A stretch of DNA of 64,000 bases, from positions 496,001-560,000 of the forward strand of contig BCKQ01000004.1 in the NCBI GenBank assembly GCA_001600695.1. Direction: 5' to 3'. Positions 20,835 through 31,650 of this stretch are shown here, one piece after another; the first letter of the stretch is position 1, and each line of letters starts with the position of its first letter. The position numbers and the translations under genes were made by a program. A model generated the notes under the pieces. That model saw only the letters and a program-made list of their open reading frames with translations. It had not been told where the DNA came from and did no database searches. The DNA comes from Ascoidea asiatica. Lineage: Eukaryota > Ascomycota > Saccharomycetes > Ascoideales > Ascoideaceae.

Positions 20835-21289
20835 TACACTTCATTTTGATAACTGAAATCAAAATGTCCCTATTCACTGGGCTGAGCAAGATCTGGCCCA
20901 ATATGATTATGTAATCATACTGAGGTGAGATAATGATTTATATACATTAATGACTACTACTACAGTACTATTTGTAGAGGGTTGACGTTATAAATAATTT
21001 ATAAATACTTTAACTTTAAGTAGTTCAATTTTATATTTAGAAAAATGATTTTCATTTCAGCTCTGTACATAATTCAGTACATTACTAGCATCTAATTTCA
21101 AATAATTTCATAATTCATATTTATAAATCATACAACAGAACAAAGCTCATAGAAAATAACGCTAATATATTCTACTCTGGCAAACTCTACATTTTTTAGT
21201 ACCCTTTTTTCAGTACGGATTGTATGGTAGATTTGAAATAACAATCACCGTTAAAAAAACTGGGTAAAATTAAAAATAAAAATGGGTAT

Positions 21290-21740
21290 TTGGGTAAGTA
21301 TACACACTTTTCTTCTCAGTGCACTGCAGCCCTTGCGGTACAAAAGCATAAAGTTTCCAGGGAAACCGGTTTTCTGGCTGCTTTTGACCAGCAAAGACCC
21401 TGGTGAAATAGAACCAATTATAGAGCCTGACCACCATGAATAGTGGCTTCCTTGTCAGATCCAGCCGGAATGATAAAAATCGCCATTCATCGCGCACTGA
21501 ATTTAGCTCATTCTGTGTTCAGCGAGCAGTGAGTTCAGCTCAGACATGGTATGCTGCACAAAAAGTTTAGAAACAGTGCAAAGCAGCAGAGCAACGTGTG
21601 AGAAAATGGGCTAAACCAGGAAGCCACTTAAAAGGGTAAAACCACAACACAACTTTACGCGCACGCGTTTGACATCTGGGATACATCAATTCCAATAAAG
21701 AGGGTGATACGGCAATACCGGGGCCAGCCCCCAGCTACTT
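21290..21740. other. G+C-richer island upstream of ECM33
   Basis: Holds AAACCGGTTT (21363-21372), ACGCGT (21663) and a GGGG-CCAG-CCCC mini-hairpin near 21720. About 0.9-1.3 kb before the ECM33 start; it could be an upstream activating region or an unannotated RNA. Confidence 0.4.
21363..21372. promoter_or_regulatory. AAACCGGTTT palindrome (Grainyhead/CP2-type site)
   Basis: Contains the exact AACCGGTT consensus of Grainyhead/CP2 factors, which exist in many fungi. Location upstream of a cell-wall gene is suggestive only. Confidence 0.35.
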
Positions 21741-22616
21741 GTTTCTATTGGAAAAGATCCAAAAAATGTTCCATTTCAGCAGGCCAGCGCTGTTTGAGAT
21801 TTCTTGCTTTTTTTGCTGGAGATTTCCCAGAAACTTTCAAATTTCAACTTTTGATACTGCAACTTTGAAAAGTGAATTTTCATTTCTCGTGGAAATCAAA
21901 ACAGTTGCACTTTTTTGCACTTGTGAAAGTGTGTACATATAAGTATCTGCTTTAACTTACCACTGCTACTACACTACTACAACATTGTACTGCTATTACT
22001 ATTTACTACTTTAGTACTATGCTAATATCAGGTAAACAAAACAATCTTTTTGACAAATCATAGCATCCTTCTTTAAATTTCGCCTGCCTTGTTAACTTAC
22101 AACTTTTTCAAAATTCCCCTAATTATCATATAAAATTACTTTTCTTCTGCTAATTTTTATTTTCTCTCTCTTTCTTATTCCTTTTCTTCTTCTTGAAAAT
22201 TTTATTATATTATCAACTACATATCCTCTTTTGTTAAATTTTTACATTTTGGATTATCTTTTTTACTTTTATTTTATTTATTTCAATTTGTTTCATCAGT
22301 TTTTCATTATTGATTTATATTTTGAGATCTTAAAAAGAATTTAATCGCTCGCTTAAAGAATTTTTTTTTTGACTTTCAAAGAAATTTCATTTTTAAAGCT
22401 ACAATAAAGCTATATTTTTAAAACAAATTTAAAAATTTATTCATATAAAAGTTAATTCAAATCTAGCTATATACTTTTTCTAAATATTCATCTTCAATCT
22501 TATTTTCTTTTTTCCTTAAAAAATTAAAAAAAAAAATCAAGATTCATATTTCAATTCATATATTAATTAATCATTTTTATAAAAGTTTAAAATAAAATCA
22601 AATACATAAAAAAAAA

Positions 22617-23879
22617 ATGCAATATAGAAAATCAATCTTAGCAGGTTTATTATCTGCTTCAAGTTTTTTTTCCAGTTCATCTGCTGCATCTTGTTCTGCT
22701 GATGATGGATTTAGTATCACAAGTCAAAGTGATTTAGATTCTCTTTCAAGTTGTACAACTGTTACTGGTGATATTACTATTGAAGGTACTCTTGGTACTG
22801 CTGCTTTAGCCGGTGTTACTAGAATTAAAGGTTCTTTAACTATTAAAAATGCTACTAATTTAGCTTCTTTCAGTGCAGATTCTTTACAAATCATTGATGA
22901 TGAATTATCTTTAACTGATTTAACTATTTTAGATACTCTTAATTTACCAGTTTTAACCTCAGCTGGTTCAATTTATATGGTTACTTTACCTGCTTTAACT
23001 GAAATAACTTTAACTACAGGTGTTTCTTCTGTTGATTCAATTTATATTTCTGATACTGATTTAGAAACTCTTAGTGGTATTAATGTTATCAATGTTGATA
23101 CTTTCAATGTTAATAATAATAAAAATTTACAAACTATTGATTCTAATTTAAAAACTGTTAAAACATCTTTAGAAGTTTCTTATAATGCTGAAAATGTTGA
23201 ATGTACTTTTGATGATTTAATCTGGGCTAATAATGTTACTTTCCGTGATGTTTCTTCCATTTCTTTAGGTAATTTAACTGCTGTCAATGGTTCAATGGGT
23301 GTTTATAATACAACTATTGATTCACTTTCTGTTGAAAACTTAGAAGATATTGGAGGTGCTTTAGCTGTCTCTTATAATGATGATTTAGCTGAACTTGAAT
23401 TCCCAGCTTTAACTGCTATTGGTGGTGCTTTAGATGTTACTAATAATACTGCTTTAGAAAGTATTTCTGGTTTCCCAGTCTTAAAAACCGTTGGTGGTGC
23501 AATTGATATTGGTGGAAATATTTCTAATATTACTTTCTCTAAATTAAAATCTGTTAAAGGTGGTGCAACTTTCTGGTCTTCAACTTATATGGATTGTTCT
23601 TCTTTAAAGAAATTACACAAAAAAGGTGTTATTGAAGGTGATGATTACTCATGTACTGCTTCTAAAAAGAAAGTTACTTCAAGTTCAAGTTCTTCAAGTT
23701 CAAAATCAAGTGGTTCATCCTCTTCTGCTGATGATGAAGAAAGTGCTAGTGCTTCTGTTGCATCTTCAGGTTCAAGTTCATCTGTTACTTCAACTGCTGA
23801 CAGTGGTGCCGGTTTTGTTGCCGTTCAAGCTACTTCAGTTGTAGGTATTTTAGGTGCTATTATGTTATCCTTCTTTTAA
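22617..23879 (+). CDS. ECM33: GPI-anchored cell-surface protein Ecm33
   Basis: Ecm33/Sps2-family GPI protein needed for normal cell-wall architecture and integrity. The 420-aa product has a signal peptide (1-24) and a body of receptor-L-domain-like leucine-rich repeats (about 25-340; recurring motifs such as ITIEGTLG, LTIKNATNL, LAVSYNDDL). A Ser-rich stalk (about 345-395) and a C-terminal hydrophobic tail (about 403-420) behind small residues (DSGAG) form a GPI-attachment signal. Length matches the S. cerevisiae protein (429 aa). The codon set is narrow (GGT, GCT, TCT, ACT, GTT), which points to high expression. No intron is needed here, although S. cerevisiae ECM33 has one near its 5' end. 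The start ATG follows an A-run typical of abundant yeast mRNAs. Confidence 0.95.
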   Translation: MQYRKSILAGLLSASSFFSSSSAASCSADDGFSITSQSDLDSLSSCTTVTGDITIEGTLGTAALAGVTRIKGSLTIKNATNLASFSADSLQIIDDELSLTDLTILDTLNLPVLTSAGSIYMVTLPALTEITLTTGVSSVDSIYISDTDLETLSGINVINVDTFNVNNNKNLQTIDSNLKTVKTSLEVSYNAENVECTFDDLIWANNVTFRDVSSISLGNLTAVNGSMGVYNTTIDSLSVENLEDIGGALAVSYNDDLAELEFPALTAIGGALDVTNNTALESISGFPVLKTVGGAIDIGGNISNITFSKLKSVKGGATFWSSTYMDCSSLKKLHKKGVIEGDDYSCTASKKKVTSSSSSSSSKSSGSSSSADDEESASASVASSGSSSSVTSTADSGAGFVAVQATSVVGILGAIMLSFF

Positions 23880-24891
23880 GTATTTTAATTGATTACAGCT
23901 GAACTTCCCTTGATATATCTACCTCTAATAATATATTAGTATTAGTTTTTAAACTATATATCTTATAATTTAATACAGTTGGGCTTTTTTTATTTTAATT
24001 TTAAATAGGTTTTTTTTAATTTACTTCTCATCTACATCGTTGATTTTTAATAGTATAGTATCATTTCAATTTTTATAATTTAATTTAATCATATCTTCTT
24101 TTTCTTCAAATTATCCTTTTCATTTTAATTTAAAGTTTGCGAATGATTTATCAAAAACATGTATATACTTATCTTTTCTCAGCTTAAATTCACTAAATTT
24201 TGCTTCCTATGAAAAAACAAGTAATTTTAAATTAATTAATTCAGATTGAACCGGAAAAAAAATTAAAGTCACATGGTGTTTGTTGCTTCAAATCAAAAGA
24301 AAATTACTTTTTCCGAAGTAAAAATCGTTGAAATTAGATATTTCAAACGTATCAATATGCTCAAATTATCAATCTCAAGGGCTTTATCTAACTCGTTTCT
24401 TTTTTGTTTCTAATTCAAATTTAATTGAAACTAGATTTAATGTTACTACACTAAAAAGGTTTCCAACCTGTTTTTGGCTATGCTTTTTATTAGATGAATT
24501 TCCAAATAGCTGTTATAATTTGATTCGAATAAAATTGATCAATTTCAGAGAAAGAATTAATCTCATCTTGTTTCTATTTATTAATCTAATCACCTTTGGT
24601 CTTCTTAGACTATTATGATATCTTATTTCTTTTAGATCATTATCATTAGGAGAATTTCGGTTGGCGTGGGAGCGTGACCAGTGAAATATTACAAGTAGTC
24701 CCGGTAGCGTTCAAAAAAAATGGTACCGTAGGGAACGTTATCGGAAAGGAAATAAGTTTAAGTTTAATTCATTGGAGTATCTAATATTCCGTATTTCTTT
24801 TGAATCATTAGATATCATTTGAACAAAAAATATTTGTGAGTTACTGTAATATTTTCGTTTTTTTTTTCTAATATAAAAAAATATTCGCAAT
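23880..24891. other. Intergenic region ECM33-zinc cluster gene
   Basis: Mostly A+T-rich. A G+C pocket at 24655-24745 just before the zinc-cluster gene is the only landmark. A 96-codon ORF at 24328 opens with TTG and has no homology that I recognise. Confidence 0.55.
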
Positions 24892-27558
24892 ATGTTCTCA
24901 ACATCACCTCCTGGAGATCTGTCAGATAATTCCAACAAAGATCAAAATACCGAAAACTTATCCACTCAAAATTCTAAACAGTTTAAACGTAATTACAGAG
25001 CCTGTTTGAATTGTAGAACTCGAAAAGTAAAATGCGATCTTGGTTCTTTACATTCACCTCATGAACCCCCTTGTGCAAGATGTCGAAGAGAAAGAAAAGA
25101 ATGCGTTTTTGCTGAATCAAGAAGAGGTAAAAAACATTCTATTTTAGATTCCTTGAATTGCTCATCTTCCCAAAAGAGAAAAAAAAGTAATTTTAATGGC
25201 AACAACAATATGGATATACAAAACATTATTAATCATAATAATGAAAATAGAAAAGATGGTGGCCCATCTTCTAATATATTTGTTGAACCCACCCGAAAAG
25301 AGCAAAAATCTTTGGTTTACGCTACTGGAAATCTTCCTCCTCCTCCGAAACTTAGAGGATCAACAGAACTTTCGACAATGCAAGGTGCTTTGATATTTTT
25401 AGCTAAAGCAGCAGGTTCAATTGCTTTATCAGATGAAAGAGATAGAATCGAAGGAAGTGGGAAATTTAAAACTTTATCCAGTGCAAGAAATTCATCAACT
25501 AATTTAGGCGACAAAGATGAGTCAGCATCTGGATCTTCAATAAGTTCAATAGATAATCAAACATGCTCAATGGATAATTCAAATTTATTAGAAGAATCTC
25601 ACTCATCTTCTTTACCTCCTCTCATTAGGCCCAATCCATTAAATTCCTCAAGACTAGTAATGCCCCCAATCAATAATTCCGATCCAGTCAGACCACTACC
25701 TCGTACAAAATTATCTGACTTTGAATATATAGGCCCAAGTGAAAATGATTTACTTACAGAACGTGAGGCAAATATTTTAGTTGATGCTTTTTTTCTGGAT
25801 ATGCATCCTTTTTTCCCATATATTCCTAATGAACTCTCATCTGCAAATGCATTAACATCATTTCCAATATTATTATATGCAATTTTAACAATATCTGCTA
25901 GATATCATACTTTTGAAATGATAGATGGTGATCAACATAAAGAAAGTGGTGAATGTACACCAAGAGAAAATAATTCTGCAGAACGACTCAACGACCCTAG
26001 TTATATAAATTCCCCTCCAAAAGTTAGATATAATTCCCTACCAAGAAATATTGAAATTCATGAAAGATTATGGGTTCACTGCCAAAGGTTAATATCTCAG
26101 ACTGTTTGGGCAGAAGCTTCAACTAGATCACTTGGAACAGTTTTTGCTTTTCTCTTGTTCACAGAATGGAATCCAAGAGCAATTCATTGGAGATGGTCTG
26201 ATTATGCCAATAAGCCTGATGATATAAATGATGATATAAATGGATCTGGAAACTCTACTGGTGATTCACTTGCAGGATTAGGAGCAATGAGAAGAAGTAG
26301 TAGAATGTCTTGGATGTTAACAGGGACAGCTATAAGATTGGCACAAGATATGCATTTCATGGAAAATAATTCTAGTATTTTTGTTGCAACCCATGTTTGT
26401 GAAATTGGAAATTCAATGAATATGGGCCAAAGATCAATGCTTAGTCAATCTTTAGCAGAAACAAAATTAGATGATTTTGAAGGATTTCCAAAGGCCAATA
26501 TTGAACTTTTACAAATAATCTCCTTAGCTTATGATACACTTAGTCAAAAAATCCCACTTCTTGAAGTGTTACGTATTCTTTCTCCTTTACTCGAAAGTTT
26601 TGGCTCACATTTTAAAACAATTTTGAGACCTTCAAATCCTAAAAATTTTTCTCATAAATCTGTTAGATTAACTCAAGATCAGCACGAAGAATTTTTAAGA
26701 GAATCATTAAGGCTTGATTATTTTTATACTCAATTATATGTGTATAGTCTTGCTTTAGGTGAAGCTGAACCCAAAAACTCAAGTGAAGTTATTAAAAGAG
26801 CTAAATATTTGGAGGCTGCTTTCAAAGCAGCTAAGGAAGTATTGTCATCGGCTTCTAGGGTACATAAAACGAAAAGATTACGTTGTATGCCTGTTAGATG
26901 GGTTACAAAAATTGTTCGTGCAGTAGCTTTTATTGTTAAATGCAATCTTTCTTTTAAATTTTATGATCCTACAAGTAGAGAAGAGGTTATTCAAATAGCT
27001 CAAAAAGCTGCTATTATGCTAAGAGAAGCTTCTCCAGATGAATTACATCTCTGTACGCGGTATTCTACAATTTTAATGTACCTTTGTTCTGAAATGAAAA
27101 CAAGATCTAAATCAAATGTTTCAGATAATATTTTGCAAAATGAGAACCTAGAAAATTTTGAAATGGATGAAAGAGATAACATGTCACAAATCGGCGAAAA
27201 TTTGAGAAACAATTTAAATTTATCTCAGCCTAAAATAACACCTCAGAATAATTACCATCCTACACTACAGCCTACTTCAGAAATACCACAGCCTGGCGTT
27301 CATTCTTCTGTTCTTGAGCTACCTCAAGTTCAACAAGATAATTTAATGCAATCTAATATAAACATGAATCAGAAGCCTGGAAATGAAGGAATTTCGCAAA
27401 AGAACTTTCCTGGAAATGAATTTTTTCCACCATTTCCAGATAATGTATTGGATTGGTTTATGAAGGACAATACAGCGGGTGGTTTAGACTTTGTAGAACC
27501 TTGGACTGAAATGATAGAACAGCAGTATATGGGAAATAAAAATATGCCAGGAAACTGA
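24892..27558 (+). CDS. Zn(II)2Cys6 transcription factor, Aro80-like
   Basis: Fungal zinc-cluster activator of 888 aa. The DNA-binding domain has Cys at 38, 41, 48, 61, 64 and 71 (C-x2-C-x6-C-x12-C-x2-C-x6-C). The long 12-residue loop with PHEPP and the sequence CRTRKVKCDLG are, as I remember them, typical of Aro80, the regulator of aromatic amino-acid catabolism. A fungal-specific TF homology domain follows: an LVDAFFLDMHPFFPYIP block (about 297), WVHCQRLISQTVW, and a RMSWMLTGTAIRLAQDM signature (about 470). The C-terminus holds an Asn/Gln/Pro-rich region and an acidic/aromatic end (LDWFMKDN to WTEMIEQQY) resembling an activation domain. It sits alone, with no aromatic-degradation gene nearby. 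Zinc-cluster class is certain; Aro80 orthology is probable, not shown. Confidence 0.8.
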   Translation: MFSTSPPGDLSDNSNKDQNTENLSTQNSKQFKRNYRACLNCRTRKVKCDLGSLHSPHEPPCARCRRERKECVFAESRRGKKHSILDSLNCSSSQKRKKSNFNGNNNMDIQNIINHNNENRKDGGPSSNIFVEPTRKEQKSLVYATGNLPPPPKLRGSTELSTMQGALIFLAKAAGSIALSDERDRIEGSGKFKTLSSARNSSTNLGDKDESASGSSISSIDNQTCSMDNSNLLEESHSSSLPPLIRPNPLNSSRLVMPPINNSDPVRPLPRTKLSDFEYIGPSENDLLTEREANILVDAFFLDMHPFFPYIPNELSSANALTSFPILLYAILTISARYHTFEMIDGDQHKESGECTPRENNSAERLNDPSYINSPPKVRYNSLPRNIEIHERLWVHCQRLISQTVWAEASTRSLGTVFAFLLFTEWNPRAIHWRWSDYANKPDDINDDINGSGNSTGDSLAGLGAMRRSSRMSWMLTGTAIRLAQDMHFMENNSSIFVATHVCEIGNSMNMGQRSMLSQSLAETKLDDFEGFPKANIELLQIISLAYDTLSQKIPLLEVLRILSPLLESFGSHFKTILRPSNPKNFSHKSVRLTQDQHEEFLRESLRLDYFYTQLYVYSLALGEAEPKNSSEVIKRAKYLEAAFKAAKEVLSSASRVHKTKRLRCMPVRWVTKIVRAVAFIVKCNLSFKFYDPTSREEVIQIAQKAAIMLREASPDELHLCTRYSTILMYLCSEMKTRSKSNVSDNILQNENLENFEMDERDNMSQIGENLRNNLNLSQPKITPQNNYHPTLQPTSEIPQPGVHSSVLELPQVQQDNLMQSNINMNQKPGNEGISQKNFPGNEFFPPFPDNVLDWFMKDNTAGGLDFVEPWTEMIEQQYMGNKNMPGN

Positions 27559-27679
27559 AAATTAGTTAGTGAAAACTTTTGATCTAAAAGTTTTGACTTA
27601 ATATTTCACATTTCTTTTGATAGAAATGCAGTATCTCGTTATTAATTCATATGCATTATAAAAAGTTTCAAATATCAAA

Positions 27680-28702
27680 CTATATACTATAAATTATTTG
27701 ACGTCCTAAAATAGTTTTATTTTCATGCTTTCTTTCAAAGTTTTGAATTATTTTTAGCCATTCCCAAATAACAGAACACAAAGAAACTTCAAAAAAAGTA
27801 CAAAGCATTTCACACCAAAAACTTTTAGTAAGAAAAGATAAAGTGGTAAATAATACTGGCATTATTAATAGAAAAATTGAAAACAATCCTAAGGGTAGAG
27901 ACTTTTTATTATAGGCAAACTTCCTTTTGGTTATAGTATAATATAGAATTAGAACAATGAATAAAACAAAAACAATCATTCGTGTTGTGTAGGAAATTAT
28001 TTTAATAGTTTTGTTAAAAACTTTATCATCAGGATTATAAAATAAATTAAGACAATCCATCAAAATTGTTATCATTGTTAAAAGACAACCTGTGACAATT
28101 AACTTTCTTTTATATTTGTAACTATAAATATTTATTAAAATATCGAACCAAGAAACTCTAATAAAAAATTCTAGAATTATTCTAGTTACGAGATACGTTA
28201 ATCCTGCCATAACTTCTTCTTTAAATTCCTGAATATCTTGATGATTATTTTCATATTGATAATTTAATAAATCAGTTGTATTTGATAAAATAATCGAGCT
28301 AATAACCGCATAGAATACAGTTATAAAATATGTAAGTTTGGGTTTGGAATTAGATGATAATATCAATAAAAAGACCATCATCCAAATAGCAACCGTTATT
28401 CCACTTAAAACGTAAGAAACTGTTATAATACTGGTTTCAAAGTCATCTTTATAATCATTTGAACTGGATAAATATGCATTATTATTAATATATGTATTTC
28501 CAAAGTTTAAAAAATCATTGATGAATGTCTCATTAGAGCAGTTAGAAAGATATAATATTGGATATCTAATTGTTGTGTTGTAGACCAAAGTTTCATTTGA
28601 AGTTATATTGCTTATTGTAAAAGTTCCAGAATTTAGTGAGTATATTGGACAGCCATTAGAATTAAGTAGATCTGAAATAGCTTGTTTATATGAATCTACC
28701 AT
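27680..28702 (-). CDS. PalH/Rim21-type pH-sensing membrane protein (Rim21 or Dfg16)
   Basis: Seven-transmembrane sensor of the Rim101/PacC alkaline-response pathway at the plasma membrane. The 340-aa product begins with a roughly 90-residue extracellular part containing several N-glycosylation sequons and paired Cys. Seven hydrophobic segments follow between about 92 and 318. Family marks are the WMMVFLLIL first helix, the RIILEFFIRVSWFDIL region, and the end signature CSVIWEWLKIIQNFERK to LGRQI, which resembles the PalH/Rim21 motif (EWxxxIxxLE, then LGRR). The long cytosolic C-terminal tail of other family members is missing: the protein stops about ten residues after LGR. Whether it is Rim21 or its paralogue Dfg16 cannot be decided here. 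Confidence 0.7.
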   Translation of the reverse strand: MVDSYKQAISDLLNSNGCPIYSLNSGTFTISNITSNETLVYNTTIRYPILYLSNCSNETFINDFLNFGNTYINNNAYLSSSNDYKDDFETSIITVSYVLSGITVAIWMMVFLLILSSNSKPKLTYFITVFYAVISSIILSNTTDLLNYQYENNHQDIQEFKEEVMAGLTYLVTRIILEFFIRVSWFDILINIYSYKYKRKLIVTGCLLTMITILMDCLNLFYNPDDKVFNKTIKIISYTTRMIVFVLFIVLILYYTITKRKFAYNKKSLPLGLFSIFLLIMPVLFTTLSFLTKSFWCEMLCTFFEVSLCSVIWEWLKIIQNFERKHENKTILGRQIIYSI

Positions 28703-28886
28703 TTTTTGTGTATTACTTAATCATTATTATGCAATAGTTCAAGCAAAAATTATTCGTGTTAATCTTTAAAAAGAAGTTAAATTATGATTAGAATGTTTAA
28801 TTTTGTATTATTGAATTATCATAATATTTTCATTAAATATATTTTCTTTAGTTTTCTTAAGCTTTTGCTGATTGTAATTGTACTCA

Positions 28887-28894
28887 TAACGTTA
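28887..28894. promoter_or_regulatory. TAACGTTA palindrome upstream of the pH-sensor gene
   Basis: About 185 bp before the start codon of the minus-strand Rim21/PalH-like gene; context CATAACGTTAAT. Confidence 0.4.
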
Positions 28895-29048
28895 ATAGTC
28901 AAACCAAATATTTTTAGAAGCCCGCACTATCCAATATCTAGGGCAAACTTTGAGTATATTCAGTGCAGATTAATATGATAAAATGTATGGTCAGCCACTC
29001 AAGCTAGTTTAGGTGGTTTTTAAAGCGGCAAATAAATTCTTTTATCGT

Positions 29049-29054
29049 CACGTG
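29049..29054. promoter_or_regulatory. CACGTG E-box
   Basis: Perfect TCACGTGA palindrome, about 345 bp upstream of the pH-sensor gene start. Confidence 0.4.
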
Positions 29055-29187
29055 AAGTACCATTTGATAAAGAAACAAATAAGCACTATTTGTTTTAATA
29101 CATAAGATGCTACTGTATTACCAAAGAAGTTTCTAAAAAAAAATTTATTGATTGTATAATTTTTATTTTGACAGTTTCGAAGTAAAT

Positions 29188-31197
29188 CTAAACAATTGAA
29201 TCCGAAAATTCATCTTCATCTTCTAATCCATTTTCAAATTCTAGAGCAGCTTTTTCAGCTTCTTCTTGAACTTTTGTCAATCCACTAATTTCCTCTATAT
29301 ATTTACTATCATTTAATGCTCTTTTAACAAATTCCCATCCACCGGCTTGAAACTCTCTTAAAACATTCAATGAACAAGCAGAACAATTTTTGTAGTTTGA
29401 AGAAGTAAGCTTTATATTTTGAAAGTTATGTAAAAAACCTCTAATTTGGTGAGGTAATTCTCCTAGAATTGTACTTTGAGATCCATCAATAGTAGCTGGA
29501 GCAAACTGTTTTAAAGGATGGTGTAATATAGATACCAAAAGTTCCACAGCCAATGAAGAGGCCATTAGCGAAACACCAGGCCTTGTAACTGTACACATTT
29601 GATCTAATGTTCTATCACTTAAACTATCACCAGGAGCAAAAACATCATTACAAAAATAACAGCCTAACCTTTTATCATCTACTTCTTCTTCTGAATTCAA
29701 TACATTTAAATCCACACAACCGTGTCTTTGAATAACAAATGAATCAAAACCCAAAGCAACATTGATAGTAATTTTATTTAAGACATTACAAATTACAGTT
29801 GGTAGCCATCTTGTTTCCCTGGAATCCATTAAAAGAAAAATTGCATCGTGATCTTTTATTAATTGATAAATTTTGCCAAAATTTTCTTCTTCTAAATTAT
29901 CTTTCTTAATGGGATGACCTATCATTGGAACTTCAATGTCAAAACCTTGTGAATTTATTGTCGGCAAAATGTTCTTTAAGGCTTCTGCTGCTTGTAAGCT
30001 TTTCACTTTTCCACCATCTAAACAATCTTCATAGTTATATAAAGGCTGCCTTACTGGATTAGAAAATGATACTTTACCATTATCCACAAAAGTTATATTT
30101 TTTACACCCCATGCCATTAATGATCTAGAAACATACGAACCTAAAGTACCAGCACCTAATAATAAGCATTTAGTATTTTTTATACTATTCAAATCAATAT
30201 CTGGCATTAATCTCCATTTCATTAATTTTAGATTTAAATCGTTAGATTGGGAGGCTAACTGTATAGGATCAATTAATGAACCTAAATCCGCTAACTTTGG
30301 AGAGAGCCTATTGTTGACTGTTCTTTCCCATCCAATCCTTTTGAGGTCAGCATTATTTAACTCAAGATCTAACCAATGAGAATCAGAAGTCGAGTGTATT
30401 CTGAAGATCAAAATCTTTACTTTATTTATCTGAAATTTATAATTCAAAAAAGTTAAAAAATTTCTTAATGACCAGCATGGTTTATTATTCATTGTTGATA
30501 AGTCAATCATACCAAATGAGTAAACATCTTCATTAGAAATGAAATTTGGTAAATTTGAAATTGAAACAGGCTGATTATCTTTGATCAAGAAAAATTGTTT
30601 TTGAGAATTAGGAATTTCTTTGTTATGCCACCAATTGTCTTTGATATTAGAAGAATGAAAATTTTGTTCAAGTGGCAAATTTTCTTTTATAATCCAGTCT
30701 AAATATAAAGTAGGAAAACAAAACCAATAGAAAAATTTATATTTTTTTAAATCAGAGAAAGATAGCACTTTGAAAGAACTAAGTTTATTAGGATTTTTCA
30801 AAATTGAATCATCTTTGAAATCTTGTGATAAACTATCTGTTAAATTTCTTAAAATTTTCTGTTTATCTGATTTTTTGAATTCTTCAATTGAATTTAAATT
30901 TTGTATAGAGCCGTTTATTAAATAGGAGGAATTTTCTGGTAAAGATTCTAGAATTTCAGAATGTTTGATTGAAGTCAATGATAAAGAGTTTAAATTTAAA
31001 ATTGGAGATTGGTTCTTTAGTTTTGAAGTCACCTCCAGATAACCAGTTATAGGAATATCCGAGGAATCAAGTCGCAATTTATTTAGCTTCAAATCAGATA
31101 ATTTAGTAAAAAATGATGAGTTGCAATATGATTGTGGAGATATTGTTTTTAAATGATTAATATCACTATTAGAAGAAGCAGAAGTAGGAGCAGACAT
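29188..31197 (-). CDS. ATG7: Autophagy E1-like enzyme Atg7
   Basis: Activates the ubiquitin-like proteins Atg8 and Atg12 by adenylation and thioester formation, then passes them to Atg3 and Atg10 in the cytosol. The product is 669 aa (S. cerevisiae 630). The N-terminal domain ends near residue 320. The E1 adenylation domain then shows the nucleotide loop GAGTLGSYVSRSL (about 346), VDNGKVSFSNPVRQPLY, and two zinc Cys pairs: C-Y-F-C near 512, and C-S-A-C at 605-608. The catalytic Cys sits in CTVTRPG at residue 535. The C-terminal acidic tail (ENGLEDEDEF) corresponds to the Atg8-binding end. Start at the ATG before SAPTSASS. It is tandem with POM152 on the same strand, 450 bp downstream of it. 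Confidence 0.97.
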   Translation of the reverse strand: MSAPTSASSNSDINHLKTISPQSYCNSSFFTKLSDLKLNKLRLDSSDIPITGYLEVTSKLKNQSPILNLNSLSLTSIKHSEILESLPENSSYLINGSIQNLNSIEEFKKSDKQKILRNLTDSLSQDFKDDSILKNPNKLSSFKVLSFSDLKKYKFFYWFCFPTLYLDWIIKENLPLEQNFHSSNIKDNWWHNKEIPNSQKQFFLIKDNQPVSISNLPNFISNEDVYSFGMIDLSTMNNKPCWSLRNFLTFLNYKFQINKVKILIFRIHSTSDSHWLDLELNNADLKRIGWERTVNNRLSPKLADLGSLIDPIQLASQSNDLNLKLMKWRLMPDIDLNSIKNTKCLLLGAGTLGSYVSRSLMAWGVKNITFVDNGKVSFSNPVRQPLYNYEDCLDGGKVKSLQAAEALKNILPTINSQGFDIEVPMIGHPIKKDNLEEENFGKIYQLIKDHDAIFLLMDSRETRWLPTVICNVLNKITINVALGFDSFVIQRHGCVDLNVLNSEEEVDDKRLGCYFCNDVFAPGDSLSDRTLDQMCTVTRPGVSLMASSLAVELLVSILHHPLKQFAPATIDGSQSTILGELPHQIRGFLHNFQNIKLTSSNYKNCSACSLNVLREFQAGGWEFVKRALNDSKYIEEISGLTKVQEEAEKAALEFENGLEDEDEFSDSIV

Positions 31198-31650
31198 TGT
31201 TTAATGTAGTAGCTAACGGTTGTTAAATATAAAAATATGTTTGAGGAAAATGTTTTTAATGAAATTATTTATTCAACAATATATTAGTTCTTTGATTTTT
31301 AATCTTTCTTTTTGAAAATGGTTTTATTGATACTATTGTGAGTTATAAATAAAGATTCTTATCGTACCGGAGTTGGTTATTTATTGGAAGTTTGATAGTG
31401 CAGTTGCCTCTCGAGTCTTACCGGTCGTATGCATGACTATCGCAATTTGCTACATCCGCACCAGATTAACGGACCTCTTACTTGGAACTTAGGGAACGTG
31501 GGGTTTGGAAGCGATAGCCGATAGGCTAACCCACCAGGCTATTGGATCTACAAAATTATGCTGGAAGTTTATTATGCATTCAATTATATTTTTGAAAGAC
31601 TATTATTTGGGATCATTTCGAAAAAGTCTATGGACGATTTATTTAACAAA
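31198..31650. other. Intergenic region ATG7-POM152
   Basis: Includes a G+C-richer island (about 31360-31560) with ACCGGT at 31420 and an inverted pair near 31515 (GATAGCC and GGCTA). This is the ATG7 promoter; no gene seen. Confidence 0.5.

Larger units (their letters stand above)
19238..22616. other. 3.4 kb gene-free region SET9-ECM33
   Basis: No ORF that I can assign. 19238-20000 is plain A+T-rich sequence. Two G+C-richer islands follow (about 20010-20340 and 21290-21740), each producing meaningless minus-strand ORFs. Regulatory-looking sites are CACGTG at 20410 and 20829, an AAACCGGTTT palindrome at 21363, and an ACGCGT at 21663. The stretch 22000-22616 before ECM33 is T-rich then A-rich, typical of a strong yeast promoter and leader. 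Confidence 0.6.
28703..29187. other. Intergenic region pH-sensor gene/ATG7
   Basis: Promoter of the minus-strand pH-sensor gene and 3' end of ATG7. It includes TAACGTTA (28887) and CACGTG (29049). A 64-codon plus-strand ORF here has no similarity that I can name. Confidence 0.55.
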
